Position numbers and translations under genes: made by a program. Source: Methylocapsa sp. S129 (GTDB lineage: Bacteria; Pseudomonadota; Alphaproteobacteria; Rhizobiales; Beijerinckiaceae). Taken from it: a stretch of 64,000 nt of DNA. The stretch lies in the NCBI RefSeq assembly GCF_009765995.1, contig NZ_LMUI01000011.1, positions 871,072-935,071 on the forward strand. Reading direction: 5' to 3'. Position 1 is the first letter of the stretch; the number at the start of each line of letters is the position of its first letter. The notes under the pieces are model-generated. The model did not search any database. It saw only the letters and a program-made list of their open reading frames with translations, and was not told the origin of the DNA. Below are positions 1-9,362 of this stretch, piece by piece.

Positions 1-1
1 C

Positions 2-1186
2 GCTGGCGCCGGCGTCGCGGGGCTTTCGCTCGCCGCCGCGCTGAAACAGGCCTTGGGCCGCGGCGCGAATATTCTGGTCGTCGATCCCGGCATGGGCGAG
101 CGGGAGGGCCGCGAGCGCGCCAGCGCCATCGCGCCGGGGTCGCGCCGCATGTTCGAGCGGATCGGCGCGTGGGAGGCGATCGCGCCGCTCGCCGAACCGA
201 TCCTGCAAATGGCCGTCATGGACGGGGGCGTGCGCGACGCGGTGCGTCCCGTCCAGATGCGTTTCGATGAAATGGACGGCGAGCCGCTCGCCCATATGGC
301 GATGAACGACGATGTCGTCGCCGGCCTGCTGAATTTGTGCCAGCGCCTCGGCGTCGAATGCGTTCGGGCGTCGATCGCCGGCTTTGCGCCGCGCCGCTAC
401 GCTCTCGAAACGCTGATCGACGGCGCGCCCTCGGCGTTGGCGCGCCTGCTGATAGCGGCCGATGGCGCGCGCTCGCCGCTGCGGACCTTCGCCGAAATAG
501 GCACGGTCGGCTGGGACTATGGCCAGTCGGCTATCGTCGCCACCATCGCCCATGAGCGCGACCATCACGGGCGCGCCGAACAGCATTTTCTGCCCGCTGG
601 TCCTTTCGCCATGCTGCCGTTGCGCGGGCGCCGCTCCAGCATCGTCTGGAATGAGGCGAGCGAGGAAGCCAAAATGCTGATCGCCCTTGAGCCCGGCGAT
701 TTCAAGCGCGAACTCGAATATCGGTTCATGCATCGGCTCGGCGAGATCGAACCGGTCTCGCGCCTGCGCTCTTTCCCCTTAGGCTTTCGCGTCGCGCGCC
801 GCTTCGTCGGCCCTCGCCTGGCGCTGGTTGGCGACGCGGCTCATCTCGTTCATCCCCTGGCCGGACAGGGCCTCAACCTCGGACTCCGCGACGTGGCGGC
901 GCTGGCGGAGATCGTCGCCCGGCCGATGCGGCTTGGCCTCGATCCGGGCGGGCCGGAGATTCTCGCCGAATTCGAGCGGGCGCGGCGCTTCGATGTCGCA
1001 GCGAGCGGGCTCGGTATGGATGCGATGAACAGGCTTTTTTCGAACGATGTCGCGCCTTTGCGCGCGATGCGCGATTTCGGGTTGCGGCTCGTCGACCGCT
1101 CGCCGGCGCTCAAACGCGCTTTCATCGAAGAGGCGGGCGGCGCGCGCGGCGCGGCGCCGAACCTGCTGCGCGGGCTTGCCATCTGA
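2..1186 (+). CDS. UbiH/UbiF/COQ6-family FAD monooxygenase (5' end cut by window)
   Basis: This is an FAD-dependent aromatic hydroxylase of the UbiH/Coq6/VisC family, which hydroxylates the ubiquinone ring at the membrane. The reading frame is open from base 2, where a Rossmann-type AGAGVAGLS glycine motif is already visible, so only a short N-terminus lies outside the window. The ADGARSPLR motif (near base 460) and the FAD ribityl-binding motif LVGDAAHLVHPLAGQGLN (near base 825) are both present and in the right order. Its stop lies 15 bases before the cystathionine beta-lyase start, so the two are probably co-transcribed. Which ring position it hydroxylates cannot be told from sequence alone. 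Confidence 0.87.
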   Translation, partial: AGAGVAGLSLAAALKQALGRGANILVVDPGMGEREGRERASAIAPGSRRMFERIGAWEAIAPLAEPILQMAVMDGGVRDAVRPVQMRFDEMDGEPLAHMAMNDDVVAGLLNLCQRLGVECVRASIAGFAPRRYALETLIDGAPSALARLLIAADGARSPLRTFAEIGTVGWDYGQSAIVATIAHERDHHGRAEQHFLPAGPFAMLPLRGRRSSIVWNEASEEAKMLIALEPGDFKRELEYRFMHRLGEIEPVSRLRSFPLGFRVARRFVGPRLALVGDAAHLVHPLAGQGLNLGLRDVAALAEIVARPMRLGLDPGGPEILAEFERARRFDVAASGLGMDAMNRLFSNDVAPLRAMRDFGLRLVDRSPALKRAFIEEAGGARGAAPNLLRGLAI

Positions 1187-1201
1187 CTGGAGTTTTGACA
1201 C

Positions 1202-2347
1202 GTGGAAGACAAAGCCGAATGGAGCGCGCGCACGCTCGCCGCGCAAGCCCTGGGCCGCATCGACGAAAAGACACGCGCGATCGTGCCGCCGCTGCATGTC
1301 GCGACAACATTCATTCGCGATCCCGACAATCTCTATCGCAGCGGCAATATTTATGGCCGCGCCGACAATGAGACGGTGCGCGAGGGCGAAGCGATCGTCG
1401 CCGCCCTGGAAGGCGCACCGTCCGCGCTGCTGTTCGGCTCGGGCATGTCGGCGGCGATCGCGCTGTTTCTCGGGCTTGGCCCAGGCGCGCATGTCGTGGC
1501 GCCCAAGGTCATGTATTGGTCGCTGCGCAATTGGCTGGTCAATGAGGCGCCCGCCCATGGCGTCGCGGTCGATCTCGCCGACGCCGACGACCTCAACGCG
1601 ATCGCCGCCGCGATAAAGCCGGGCCGAACAAAGCTGATCTGGCTGGAGACGCCGAGCAATCCGCTTTGGGGCGTCAGCGACATCGCCGGCGCGGCGCGTT
1701 TGGCGCATGGCGTCGGCGCGAAGCTCGCCGTCGATTCGACTTGCGCGACGCCGGTCTTCACCAAGCCGCTTGCGCTCGGCGCCGATGTCGTGATGCATTC
1801 GGCGACCAAATATCTCAACGGCCATTCCGACGTCCTCGCTGGCGCATTGGCCTTCGCCAGCGACGATTCCCTGGCGGCGCGAATCCGGCAAATCCGCGCG
1901 GCGCATGGCATGATCCTCGGGCCCTTTGAGGCCTATCTGTTGATCAGGGGCATGCGCACGCTGGATTTGCGCGTTCGCGCCGCGGCGGCGAGCGCCTTTG
2001 AACTCGCCCAGCGGCTCTCGAACCATTCCGCTGTCAGCGCGGTTCTTTATCCAGGCCTGCCTCACCATCCCAATCACGAAATCGCGCGGCGCCAGATGGT
2101 CGGGGGATTTGGCGGCATGTTGTCGGTGCGCGTTCGCGACGGCGAAGCCGCGGCGATCGCGACGGCGGCGCGCGTGCGTCTGTGGAAGCGCGCGACGTCG
2201 CTCGGCGGCGTCGAAGCGCTGATCGAGCACCGCGCTTCCGTCGAAGGCCCGACCTCGCCATGCCCGCCGGATCTGTTGCGGCTGTCGGCGGGCATCGAGG
2301 ATGTGGAGGATCTCTGGCGCGATCTTGACCAGGCGCTGCGCCCATAG
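1202..2347 (+). CDS. metC: Cystathionine beta-lyase (Cys/Met metabolism PLP enzyme)
   Basis: A 381-residue PLP-dependent enzyme of the Cys/Met metabolism family. The PLP lysine is K203 in the motif HSATKYLNGHSD, and the cofactor-ring motif WLETPSNPLWGV precedes it. The substrate-side YGR motif lies near residue 49. MetC cleaves cystathionine to homocysteine, pyruvate and ammonia on the way to methionine. The start is a GTG, 15 bases after the upstream monooxygenase stop. The family also contains gamma-synthases and gamma-lyases; the N-terminal pattern (TRAIVPPLHVATTF) fits alphaproteobacterial cystathionine beta-lyases best. It converges on the glucan gene with only 15 bases between them and no obvious terminator. 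Confidence 0.86.
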   Translation: MEDKAEWSARTLAAQALGRIDEKTRAIVPPLHVATTFIRDPDNLYRSGNIYGRADNETVREGEAIVAALEGAPSALLFGSGMSAAIALFLGLGPGAHVVAPKVMYWSLRNWLVNEAPAHGVAVDLADADDLNAIAAAIKPGRTKLIWLETPSNPLWGVSDIAGAARLAHGVGAKLAVDSTCATPVFTKPLALGADVVMHSATKYLNGHSDVLAGALAFASDDSLAARIRQIRAAHGMILGPFEAYLLIRGMRTLDLRVRAAAASAFELAQRLSNHSAVSAVLYPGLPHHPNHEIARRQMVGGFGGMLSVRVRDGEAAAIATAARVRLWKRATSLGGVEALIEHRASVEGPTSPCPPDLLRLSAGIEDVEDLWRDLDQALRP

Positions 2348-2362
2348 GCGGCGTTCGCACCC

Positions 2363-3916
2363 TCAAGCCCGCCAGGGGAAAGTCCAGGTCTCCGTGAGAG
2401 CGCGGTTGGCGCCTTTGAGAAACACGCGCAGGTCGCAGGACTGGCCGGGATCGATTTGCACGTCGATGGCGGCGCGAAAACCGCGCACATGGGCGTTCGG
2501 GGCGAGGAATGAGCGTGTGATGCGCCCGGCCGACGTGGTCGGCACGATCTCGACCAGCGTGGGGTCGCTGAGGAAGTAGGCGAGGTCGCCGCCCGAGAAA
2601 TCGATCAGGAAGCGCGTTGCGCCCGGCGCCAGCACTTCGGCCGAGCCCAGCGCATGCGGGTGCGTACGGTAGGTGCTGATCGCGCGCGCGCCCGGCGTCA
2701 GGCGGGCGTCGTTCATCAGCGCCGTAATCCGGTAGCCGTAGGTCAGCATGCGGCCGGGCGCCACCGTTTCCTTGGGCGTCCAGGACGCCACGATATTGTC
2801 GTTGGTCTCGTCGCTGGTGGGCAGTTCGACAAGGCTGATCTGGCCATCGCCCCAGCCCTCGCGCGGCTCGACCCAATAGCTTGGCCGCAACTCATAGGCG
2901 AGATCGAGATCCTGATAATGCTCGAAACTGCGATCGCGCTGGAGGAGGCCGAAGCCGCGCGCATCCTTGTCGAGAAAGGTCGAGACCGCCGGCTGGGCGG
3001 GATTGCTGAGCGGGCGCCAGATCCATTCGCCCGAGCCCGCATGGATCAGCAGCCCGTCCGAATCATGCAGTTCGGTGCGGAAGTCGTCATCGAAGCGACG
3101 ATCGTTCTTTCCGGCCAGAAACATCGAGGAGAGCGGCGCCATGCCGAGTGTCGCGATGGCGCGGCGGGCGAATAGCGTCGCGGTGACCTCGACGCTTGTG
3201 TCCATGCCGGGATAAATCTCGAAACGGAAGGCGCCGGTCGCCGATTCGCCGTCCAGCAGGCCGTGAACGACGGCGCGCTCGGCGCCAGCCGCCGGCGTCT
3301 CGATCCAGAATTCGCGAAAGAATGGAAATTCTTCCTGCCCGCCCGCGTTGATGGCGAGCCCCCGCGCGGAAAGCCCGTAACGCTGGCCGCGGCCGAGAAA
3401 CCGGAAATAGCTCGCGCCAAGGAAGGCGATCACCTCGTCCATGACATGAGGGGCGTTCAGCGGGTAATGCAGGCGAAAGCCGGCAAAGCCCAGATTGATC
3501 GGCAGCGCGCCTTCGATCTTGTTATGTCCGTAGTCGAACAGATTGGCCGCGTAAGGCACGGGCAAAGCCAGTCCGTCGCGCAAAATATTGACCGTCACCG
3601 GCCGTTTATAGAGATGGCCAAGATGGAACAGTTCGAGCCGGAACGGGCCGCCCGCCTCCAGCAGGGGCTTGTCGGACTTGAAGCGAATGTCGCGCCAGGC
3701 GTCGAAATCGAGGTGGGCCAGGCTGTCGGGAAGCGCGGGAATCTGGGCGTCGAATGGCGCGCCGGCCAGATCGCGCGCGCGCTTGACGACATCCTCATAG
3801 CCGAACGAAGGGGGCGCCTTGGCGGGATCGGCGCTCTGCTGGGCCATGGCCGGCGCAAGCCCGCTCGAAGCGGCGACAATTCCGGCGAGCAGCGTGCGTC
3901 GATTGATGTCCTGCAT
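2363..3916 (-). CDS. Periplasmic glucan biosynthesis protein, OpgG/OpgD (MdoG/MdoD) family
   Basis: A 517-residue exported protein of the MdoG/OpgG family, which acts in the periplasm on the backbone of osmoregulated glucans. The N-terminus has a twin-arginine signal (NRRTLLAG, R6-R7) followed by a hydrophobic stretch and an AMAQQ cleavage region, so folded export by Tat is expected, as in OpgD. The mature part begins with FGYEDVVKRARDLAG and contains the family blocks DIRFKSDKPL, FLGASYFR and LTYGYRITAL, with a full-length C-terminal Ig-like domain. No opgH glucosyltransferase is adjacent, so its partner must be elsewhere. OpgG and OpgD cannot be separated here; the Tat signal favours OpgD-like. 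Confidence 0.88.
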   Translation of the reverse strand: MQDINRRTLLAGIVAASSGLAPAMAQQSADPAKAPPSFGYEDVVKRARDLAGAPFDAQIPALPDSLAHLDFDAWRDIRFKSDKPLLEAGGPFRLELFHLGHLYKRPVTVNILRDGLALPVPYAANLFDYGHNKIEGALPINLGFAGFRLHYPLNAPHVMDEVIAFLGASYFRFLGRGQRYGLSARGLAINAGGQEEFPFFREFWIETPAAGAERAVVHGLLDGESATGAFRFEIYPGMDTSVEVTATLFARRAIATLGMAPLSSMFLAGKNDRRFDDDFRTELHDSDGLLIHAGSGEWIWRPLSNPAQPAVSTFLDKDARGFGLLQRDRSFEHYQDLDLAYELRPSYWVEPREGWGDGQISLVELPTSDETNDNIVASWTPKETVAPGRMLTYGYRITALMNDARLTPGARAISTYRTHPHALGSAEVLAPGATRFLIDFSGGDLAYFLSDPTLVEIVPTTSAGRITRSFLAPNAHVRGFRAAIDVQIDPGQSCDLRVFLKGANRALTETWTFPWRA

Positions 3917-4000
3917 GGGATCCGGTCGATTGAGAGAGGATGAATGGACTATCGCGGCCGGCGCGAGGGAGCGACTTTTGTTTGCGGGCGCCGCCCGTCC

Positions 4001-4603
4001 TCAGGGCGGCGGGACGAACCCTCGCCCCGTCCCGACGACAGCGGCGACCCCGACCGTGAGATTATTGGTGACCGCATAATCGACGCCCGCGCCGATGACG
4101 CCGCTGGCGCTCAGATTCGTTCCGCCGTTGAAAAGATTATTGGCCGAATCGGTCGCGCTCAAATACCCGGCGCCCGGGTTCGCATTGGGTTTGGCCAAAG
4201 CGATGCCCGTCGTCACATAGGGCGTGAAGCGCCCCATTTCGTAGCCGACCTTGGCGCTCACTTCGGCATAATCATAGCCCTTGAAGGGGCTATGCTGGAT
4301 CGAGAATGGCGCGAAACCCGTCGACGCCTGGACGCCCAGCACCAGATTATTGTCGAAATGGCGATCGTATCCGACATAGGCGCCGCCGCCGACGAGCCCT
4401 TTGGAGCCTTTGCCGCCCGTGGAAAAGAAAATATCGCTGCCGACATAGAGCCCCTTCCAGACGGAAGGCGGCGGCTCCTGCGGCGTCATAGCGAAAGAGG
4501 CCTGCGGGTCGACAGCGAGCGAAGGGAGGGTCTGGGTCGTCGAATCGGCCGCCTGCGCGGCCGAGCCGAGCGCCAAAAGCGCGGCAAGAAGAACCGACCT
4601 CAT
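4001..4603 (-). CDS. Omp25-like outer membrane beta-barrel protein
   Basis: A protein of about 200 residues with a Sec signal peptide (MRSVLLAALLALGSAAQA) and a glycine-rich small-barrel pattern: WKGLYVGSDIFF, GLVGGGAYVGYD, NLVLGVQA, KVGYEMGRFTPYVTTGIAL and GAGVDYAVTNNLTVGV. The start at 4603 was chosen because GGGGA lies about 10 bases upstream and the signal peptide begins there; the frame is open further upstream to 4675. The family usually ends with a strand closing on a terminal aromatic residue after the NNLTVGV strand; here the protein stops 10 residues later with VPPP, so the last one or two strands may be missing. Function beyond a structural outer membrane role is unknown. Confidence 0.75.
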   Translation of the reverse strand: MRSVLLAALLALGSAAQAADSTTQTLPSLAVDPQASFAMTPQEPPPSVWKGLYVGSDIFFSTGGKGSKGLVGGGAYVGYDRHFDNNLVLGVQASTGFAPFSIQHSPFKGYDYAEVSAKVGYEMGRFTPYVTTGIALAKPNANPGAGYLSATDSANNLFNGGTNLSASGVIGAGVDYAVTNNLTVGVAAVVGTGRGFVPPP

Positions 4604-4723
4604 CGCCAACATTCCCCGCCGTTCCCGCATCAAAGCCATTACGCCACTATATTGAACATCACACTGCGGCGTCAAAAGGGCGATTGATATCTCACCTTTC
4701 GCGACCGAATGGGCTGTCGTGAA

Positions 4724-4837
4724 TCAAGGCTCTTCTCGCTCGCCGAAATGAGACTCGATGTCTCTATGCCCTTCGAGAATGTTCACGACCTCGAATCGGT
4801 CGGCGACATAGCGAAAGAAAATCACATAGCCCTTGTA
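4724..4837 (-). pseudogene. parE: 3' fragment of parE-like toxin gene, cut off by Tn3-family transposon
   Basis: This is the C-terminal part of a RelE/ParE-superfamily toxin. On the minus strand it encodes GYVIFFRYVADRFEVVN followed by ILEGHRDIESHFGEREEP and a stop at 4724-4726. It joins in frame to the N-terminal part at 9791-9996 once the transposon (4838-9790) and one copy of the TTGTA target duplication are removed, giving an intact protein of 104 residues. The fragment has no start of its own and abuts the left inverted repeat directly. Confidence 0.88.
4833..4837. repeat. Left 5-bp target-site duplication (TTGTA) of the Tn3-family transposon
   Basis: TTGTA stands directly outside the left inverted repeat and is repeated at 9791-9795 directly outside the right one. 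Five base pairs is the duplication length made by Tn3-family transposases, and an AT-rich site is usual. Confidence 0.93.
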
Positions 4838-4875
4838 GGGGCCATCGTGGAATCTGTTCCAAAACGCACTCTAAG
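4838..4875. repeat. Left 38-bp terminal inverted repeat of Tn3-family transposon
   Basis: It starts GGGGCCATCGTGG and ends CGCACTCTAAG. It differs from the right repeat only at position 5 (C here, T there) and position 33 (T here, C there). The stop codon of the resolvase gene (4871-4873) lies inside it. Confidence 0.94.
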
Positions 4876-5482
4876 GAATTGAGCGCGGGCTCAAACCGTC
4901 GGCGAGTAGTCGTCGGACAGAAGTGCGTCCGATATTGAGCTGTTTGGAAATGGCAGATTTGCTCAGACCGTTTCGTGCGAGTTCGCGGATTTCGTGGGCT
5001 TTGGCGACGAGTTTAGCGGGCCTGCCGTGAGGGCGGCCTTCTTTGCGGGCTTGGGCGATTCCGGCTTTCACCCGGTCCCGGAGAATGTCGCGCTCGAATT
5101 CGGCGAACACCGCCAGCATGCCGGCGAACGCCCGTCCGCTCGGCGTCGTTAGGTCGAGCGCCTCGCTCAGCGAGACGAACCCAACTTTGAGGGTCGTCAG
5201 TTCCTCCAAGGTGGCGATGAGGTCGACGAGCGAGCGGCCCCAGCGATCGAGCCGCCATACGACGATGACGTCGATTTCCTTCCGACGGGCGGCGCGCAGC
5301 AATTCTTCGCGGCGCGGACGGGTCTTTGCGCCGGAGCCGACTTCCTCGACTGTTAGCGCGATCGTCCAGCCCTTGCGTCCGGCATAGGCGCGCATCGCTT
5401 CGAGCTGCATGGGCAGTGTTTGCTGATCGTGGGTCGACACCCTGGCGTAGATGGCGACTTGCTCGGTTTCGACCCTGGCCAA
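4871..5482 (-). CDS. tnpR: Tn3-family serine resolvase TnpR
   Basis: A 203-residue serine recombinase that resolves transposition cointegrates at the res site. The catalytic serine is in the N-terminal motif AIYARVSTHDQQ; the arginine-rich active-site segments VVWRLDRWGRS and FAEFERDILRDRVKAG follow, then a C-terminal helix-turn-helix (NGLSKSAISKQLNIGRTSVRRLL). The frame is open upstream to 5611, but a TTG at 5482 preceded by GGAGG at 5 bases gives a resolvase of normal size and is preferred. It is transcribed away from tnpA, and its end runs into the left inverted repeat. Confidence 0.9.
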   Translation of the reverse strand: MARVETEQVAIYARVSTHDQQTLPMQLEAMRAYAGRKGWTIALTVEEVGSGAKTRPRREELLRAARRKEIDVIVVWRLDRWGRSLVDLIATLEELTTLKVGFVSLSEALDLTTPSGRAFAGMLAVFAEFERDILRDRVKAGIAQARKEGRPHGRPAKLVAKAHEIRELARNGLSKSAISKQLNIGRTSVRRLLADGLSPRSIP

Positions 5483-5596
5483 AAACCCCTCCAAATCGAA
5501 GCGGCGAAAGTCCCGTGTTTGCGGGGCTTTTCGCGCGTGATTGCTGCATGGCCTAAAACTATAGTTTATGGTCGTATCCGTAAAGACAAAAACGCC
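5483..5596. promoter_or_regulatory. Divergent tnpR/tnpA intergenic region with candidate res site
   Basis: This 114-bp gap separates the divergent resolvase and transposase genes, where Tn3-type res sites lie. It holds a perfect 12-bp palindrome AAACTATAGTTT at 5556-5567 with a central TA, the arrangement of a serine-resolvase crossover subsite. Accessory subsites II and III were not delimited. Promoters for both genes must also be here. Confidence 0.55.
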
Positions 5597-8573
5597 ATGC
5601 CTCCTCGCCATATCCTCTCGCCACAGGCGCGCGCCGCGCTATTCGATCCGCCGACTGAGCCGACGGCGATCGTGCGCCACTACACACTCTCGCCCGAAGA
5701 CTTGGCATTGATTCGCGAACGTCGTCGCGCCGCCAACCGGCTCGGGTTCGCGATCCATCTCGCCTTCTTGAAATTTCCAGGCCGCGTCATCGGAGTCGAT
5801 GAAATGCCGCCACCTGATATGTTGGCTTTCATCGCGGCGCAGTTGGGAGACGACGCCAAGGCGTTCGAAGACTACGCGCAACGGCAGCAAACTCGCCGCG
5901 CGCATCTGGGCGAACTTCAGACCTATCTCGCAGTCCGCTCCTTTGATCGCGATGACAAACGCGCGGTGGCTCATGTCGCCCTCGACCAAGCCATAGGTTC
6001 GGATCGCGGCGACGCGATCGTATCCGCGATGATCGAATATTTGCGCGAGCGGCATGTTCTGCTTCCCGCCGCCGTCACCTTGGAAAAGATCGCCTTGGCG
6101 GCGCGCGCCCTCGCCCGCAAGCGTGCCCACAGGAGCCTCGCCGAAGGTCTGTCGCCAGACATGATTGCAGGATTGGAAGCGTTGCTCGCCGTCGCCGATG
6201 GCGAAGACCGCACGCCGCTTGCTTGGCTGCGGGAATGGCCGGAAGCGCCGCGCCAGAGAAATCTCGTCGCGCTCGTCAAACGGCTTGAGGCCGTTCGCAA
6301 GCTCGGTATCGGCGCTGACCGCGAGAAACGCATTCACCGCGCGCGCTACGCTGCAATCGCGCGGGAAATCGCCATCCTCGTCCCCCGCGACATTTCGCGT
6401 TTCGACGCGCCGCGTCGTCTGGCGACCCTGGTCGTGTTCGCACGCGAGATGGAGGCCGTTCTCAGCGATGCCGCGCTCGTCATGTTCGACAAGATGCTCG
6501 GCTCTGTCTTCCGGCGCGCCGATCGTGCCCACAAGGACAATGTGGTCGATCGCGCAAAAAACGCTCGACGCATCGGCGCGCTCCCTGCTCGGCATGGCCA
6601 AGGCTATGCTCGCGGCCAAAGAATCCGGACAGGATCAAATCGACGCCGTCGAAACCGCACTCGGATGGGACCGCCTGAAAACCCTGGTGTCCGAGGCCGA
6701 TGGAGCGATTGCCGATACGCGCCCCGATAATCTCCGCGAGATCGTCGAGCGCTATGCAAGCGTGCGGCGCATGTCGCCCGTCGTGCTCGGCGCTTTTGCG
6801 TTCCGATCGTGGAAAGACAACGATCCGTTGCTCGCCGCGCTCGATGTCGTGCGCGAGCTTCATGCGAACGATGCGAAGAAACTCCGGCCGCATCCGCCGA
6901 CAGGTTTTCTACGGCCGGTGTGGCGCAAGCTCGTCAAGACGGACGCCGGCGTCGACCGCAGGGCCTATGAAGTCGCGGTCATGACTGCATTGCGCGAGCG
7001 GCTGCAATCGGGCGATGTTTGGGTTGAAGGCAGCCGCGCCTTCCGCGCCTTCGACGACTTTCTGTTGCCGAGCGACGCTTTCCAGAACCGTAGAAGCGCG
7101 GGCGAATTGGGCCTCGCCGTTCCCGATCGTTTCGAGGGTTGGCGCGAAGAGAAAACCAAGCGTCTGGAAACACGCCTGCGCGAGGTCGATGCGCTCGCCG
7201 CCGCCGGCGAATTGACCGAGGCCTCGCTTACGGAAGAGGGGTTGTCAATCAGCCCGATTCGTAAGGTCGAAAACGAGGCGGCGGACGGGCTTGTCCGCCG
7301 GCTCTACGCGATGCTGCCGCGCTTGCGCATCACCGAGCTTTTGGCGGAAGTCCATGGCTGGACGGGCTTTGCCGATTGTTTCGCGCATCTGCGCACCGGC
7401 GCGCCGCCGGACGATGCGCGCGCCTTGATGACGGCCGTGCTCGCCGACGCCACCAATCTCGGCTTGACGCGCATGGCGCGCAGCGCCGGCGAATTCAGCC
7501 ATTCCCGGCTGTTGTGGATCGCCGAATGGCATGTACGCGACGAAACCTATCAGGCCGCGCTCGCCTGTATCGTCGAGGCCATTCACGCGCAGCCGTTCAC
7601 GGGCGTTTGGGGCGACGGCGACACGTCATCGTCGGATGGCCAGTTCTTCCGCGCCGGCGGCCATGGCGAGGCGCGCGCCGATTACAACGCCAAATACGGC
7701 TCTGAGCCGGGCGTCAAATTCTACACCCATGTCTCCGATCGCTACGCGCCGTTCTATTCCAAGGTCATCGCCGCCAACGCCAGCGAAGCCGCCCACGTTC
7801 TCGACGGGCTGATGCATCATGAAAGCTCGATCGACGTTCGCGAGCACTACACCGACACCGCTGGCGCGATCGATCACGTGTTCGGCCTTTGCCACCTGTT
7901 AGGGTTCCGCTTCGCGCCGCGCATCCGCGATCTCGCCGACCGCAGGCTCTATGTCGTGAGCGCCCGTGACGCTTACAAAGCGCTCGACCCTCTGATCGGA
8001 GGAACGATCGATCTGCGCGTCATCGCCGAAAACTGGGACGAAATCCTGCGCCTGACGGCTTCAATCAAGGCCGGCACTGTCGCGCCTTCGGCGATCATGC
8101 GCCGTCTGGCGGCTTATCCACGTCAGAACGCGCTCGCCAAGGCGCTCAAGGAAATCGGCCGTCTGGAACGCACACTGTTCACGCTCGACTGGATCAGCGA
8201 CCCGGCTTTGCGTCGGCGAACCAATGCCGGGCTCAACAAGGGTGAGGCGCACCACGCCCTCAAGCGCGCCGTGTTCTTTCATCGCCTCGGCGAAATCCGC
8301 GATCGGACTTTCGAGAACCAGCGCAATCGCGCTTCCGGCCTCAATCTCGCCGTCGCCGCCATCATCCTCTGGAACACGGTCTATTTCGGCCGCGCCATCG
8401 AAGAGCTGCGCTCGCGCGGCGAAGCCATTCCCGACGAGCTTCTTGCTCACGCAGCCCCGCTCGGTTGGGAGCATATCGCCTTCAACGGCGATTATGTCTG
8501 GCCGGCGGGGTCGCTCGGAGACGCCTTCAGGCCATTACGAAATCCGCGCGCTGAGTTTCTCAGTGCGACTTAA
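5597..8573 (+). pseudogene. tnpA: Tn3-family transposase TnpA, interrupted by one frameshift
   Basis: The transposase is encoded in two frames: MPPRHILSPQARAALF onward from 5597 up to about 6556, then from about 6555 to the stop at 8573 in the +1 frame (QKTLDASARSLLGMAKAM onward). The frames meet at a run of six A at 6556-6561. The locus is 2977 bp, that is 992 codons plus one base, so removing one A restores a 991-residue protein, the normal Tn3 TnpA size. The catalytic region is intact: VSDRYAPFYSK and EHYTDTAGAIDHVFGLCHLLG carry the two acidic residues, and NRASGLNLAVAAIILWNTVYF and GWEHIAFNGDY close the domain. It is inactive unless slippage on the A run restores the frame. Confidence 0.9.
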
Positions 8574-8733
8574 GTTGTAGGATTTCGAACTGTTCAGGGA
8601 TGGCTGTTTTTTCTTATGAGGACATCGTGAGGACATTTTGAGGAAATTGCGAGTGGGATATTGACAAATACCGAGGCGCGTCGTATGTGGAGGCGGGACC
8701 GGCAATGTGATTGCTGGGTCATAGGAGAGAAAG

Positions 8734-8925
8734 ATGGATATCGCATCTATAGACTGTGGATTTGTCTTCGCCGTTGTTTGCGCCGGACCTCCCGTCGCTT
8801 GGAACGGCGTCGGCTACGCCCCGGTCGCCATCGCATCCGCCGGCTTCGGCGCGATCGTCGGTGTCTCTCCTGTGAAGAGTGTCTGCTCTTCGTTAGAAAA
8901 AGTGAGTGAAACCACAAGTTGGTGA
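8734..8925 (+). CDS. Small hydrophobic protein, transposon passenger, unknown function
   Basis: A 63-residue protein (MDIASIDCGFVFAVVCAG onward) with a good ribosome binding site, AGGAGAG, six to seven bases before the ATG. The middle is rich in Gly, Ala and Val and could span a membrane. I recognise no family. It is the first gene of the passenger segment after tnpA. A frame on the same strand starting at 8661 overlaps it but has no such binding site. Confidence 0.4.
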   Translation: MDIASIDCGFVFAVVCAGPPVAWNGVGYAPVAIASAGFGAIVGVSPVKSVCSSLEKVSETTSW

Positions 8926-9004
8926 GCTTGTCGGGTCACTTCACAGGAGAGTTGTAGAGCAGATACAGGATCAGACGGCTCGCTACCCTTAAAGGGCACG
9001 CGAA

Positions 9005-9349
9005 ATGAGCCGCCGGATGAACGTTGGAAAAGAATTCGATATTGAGGTGAAGATCGAAGACGATCCGAAACCCAGCATATCGAAGAAAAAGCCGCGGCGA
9101 GTCGCGGTGGGTAAAGCCTTCGACGCCAAAGCTACCATCGGGCCAGCATCTCCCGAGAGTCAGGACGCGACAACACGAACGCAGATCGTGTGGTTCGTTT
9201 TTGCTATGGGTGCCATTTTCCTTTTTGGCGCGACCCTTCTTGGGCTCCGAGAAGGTCAATTCGGCGCGCTTGGTAGCGTTTGGAGCGTGGTGGGTCCCGC
9301 ATACGGGGGTATTGCGGCATACTTTTTCAACGCTCATCGAAAAAGGTAG
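9005..9349 (+). CDS. Small membrane protein with duplicated N-terminal motif, transposon passenger
   Basis: A 114-residue protein of unknown family. The first half is charged and carries an internal repeat, NVGKEFDIEVKIEDDP followed about 34 residues later by AVGKAFDAKATIGPAS. The second half has two probable membrane segments, IVWFVFAMGAIFLFGATLLG and a Gly-rich stretch ending GIAAYFF, then a basic tail HRKR that should face the cytoplasm. The next gene, a ribbon-helix-helix-like protein, starts 13 bases after its stop, so the two look like an operon. Its base composition is less GC-rich than tnpA. The role is not known; a small membrane protein paired with a DNA-binding-type protein could be a toxin-antitoxin-like or sensing module, which is inference. 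Confidence 0.6.
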   Translation: MSRRMNVGKEFDIEVKIEDDPKPSISKKKPRRVAVGKAFDAKATIGPASPESQDATTRTQIVWFVFAMGAIFLFGATLLGLREGQFGALGSVWSVVGPAYGGIAAYFFNAHRKR

Positions 9350-9362
9350 GTGTTTGTAAATT

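Noticed and set aside
779-2230. Open frame of 483 codons antisense to the monooxygenase and metC genes
   Set aside because: A shadow of GC-rich codon use: Arg/Ala/Asp-rich, no family, and both sense genes are strongly supported.
8661-8909. 82-codon frame in the transposon passenger region
   Set aside because: Arg-rich, no ribosome binding site; the overlapping frame at 8734 has a good one.
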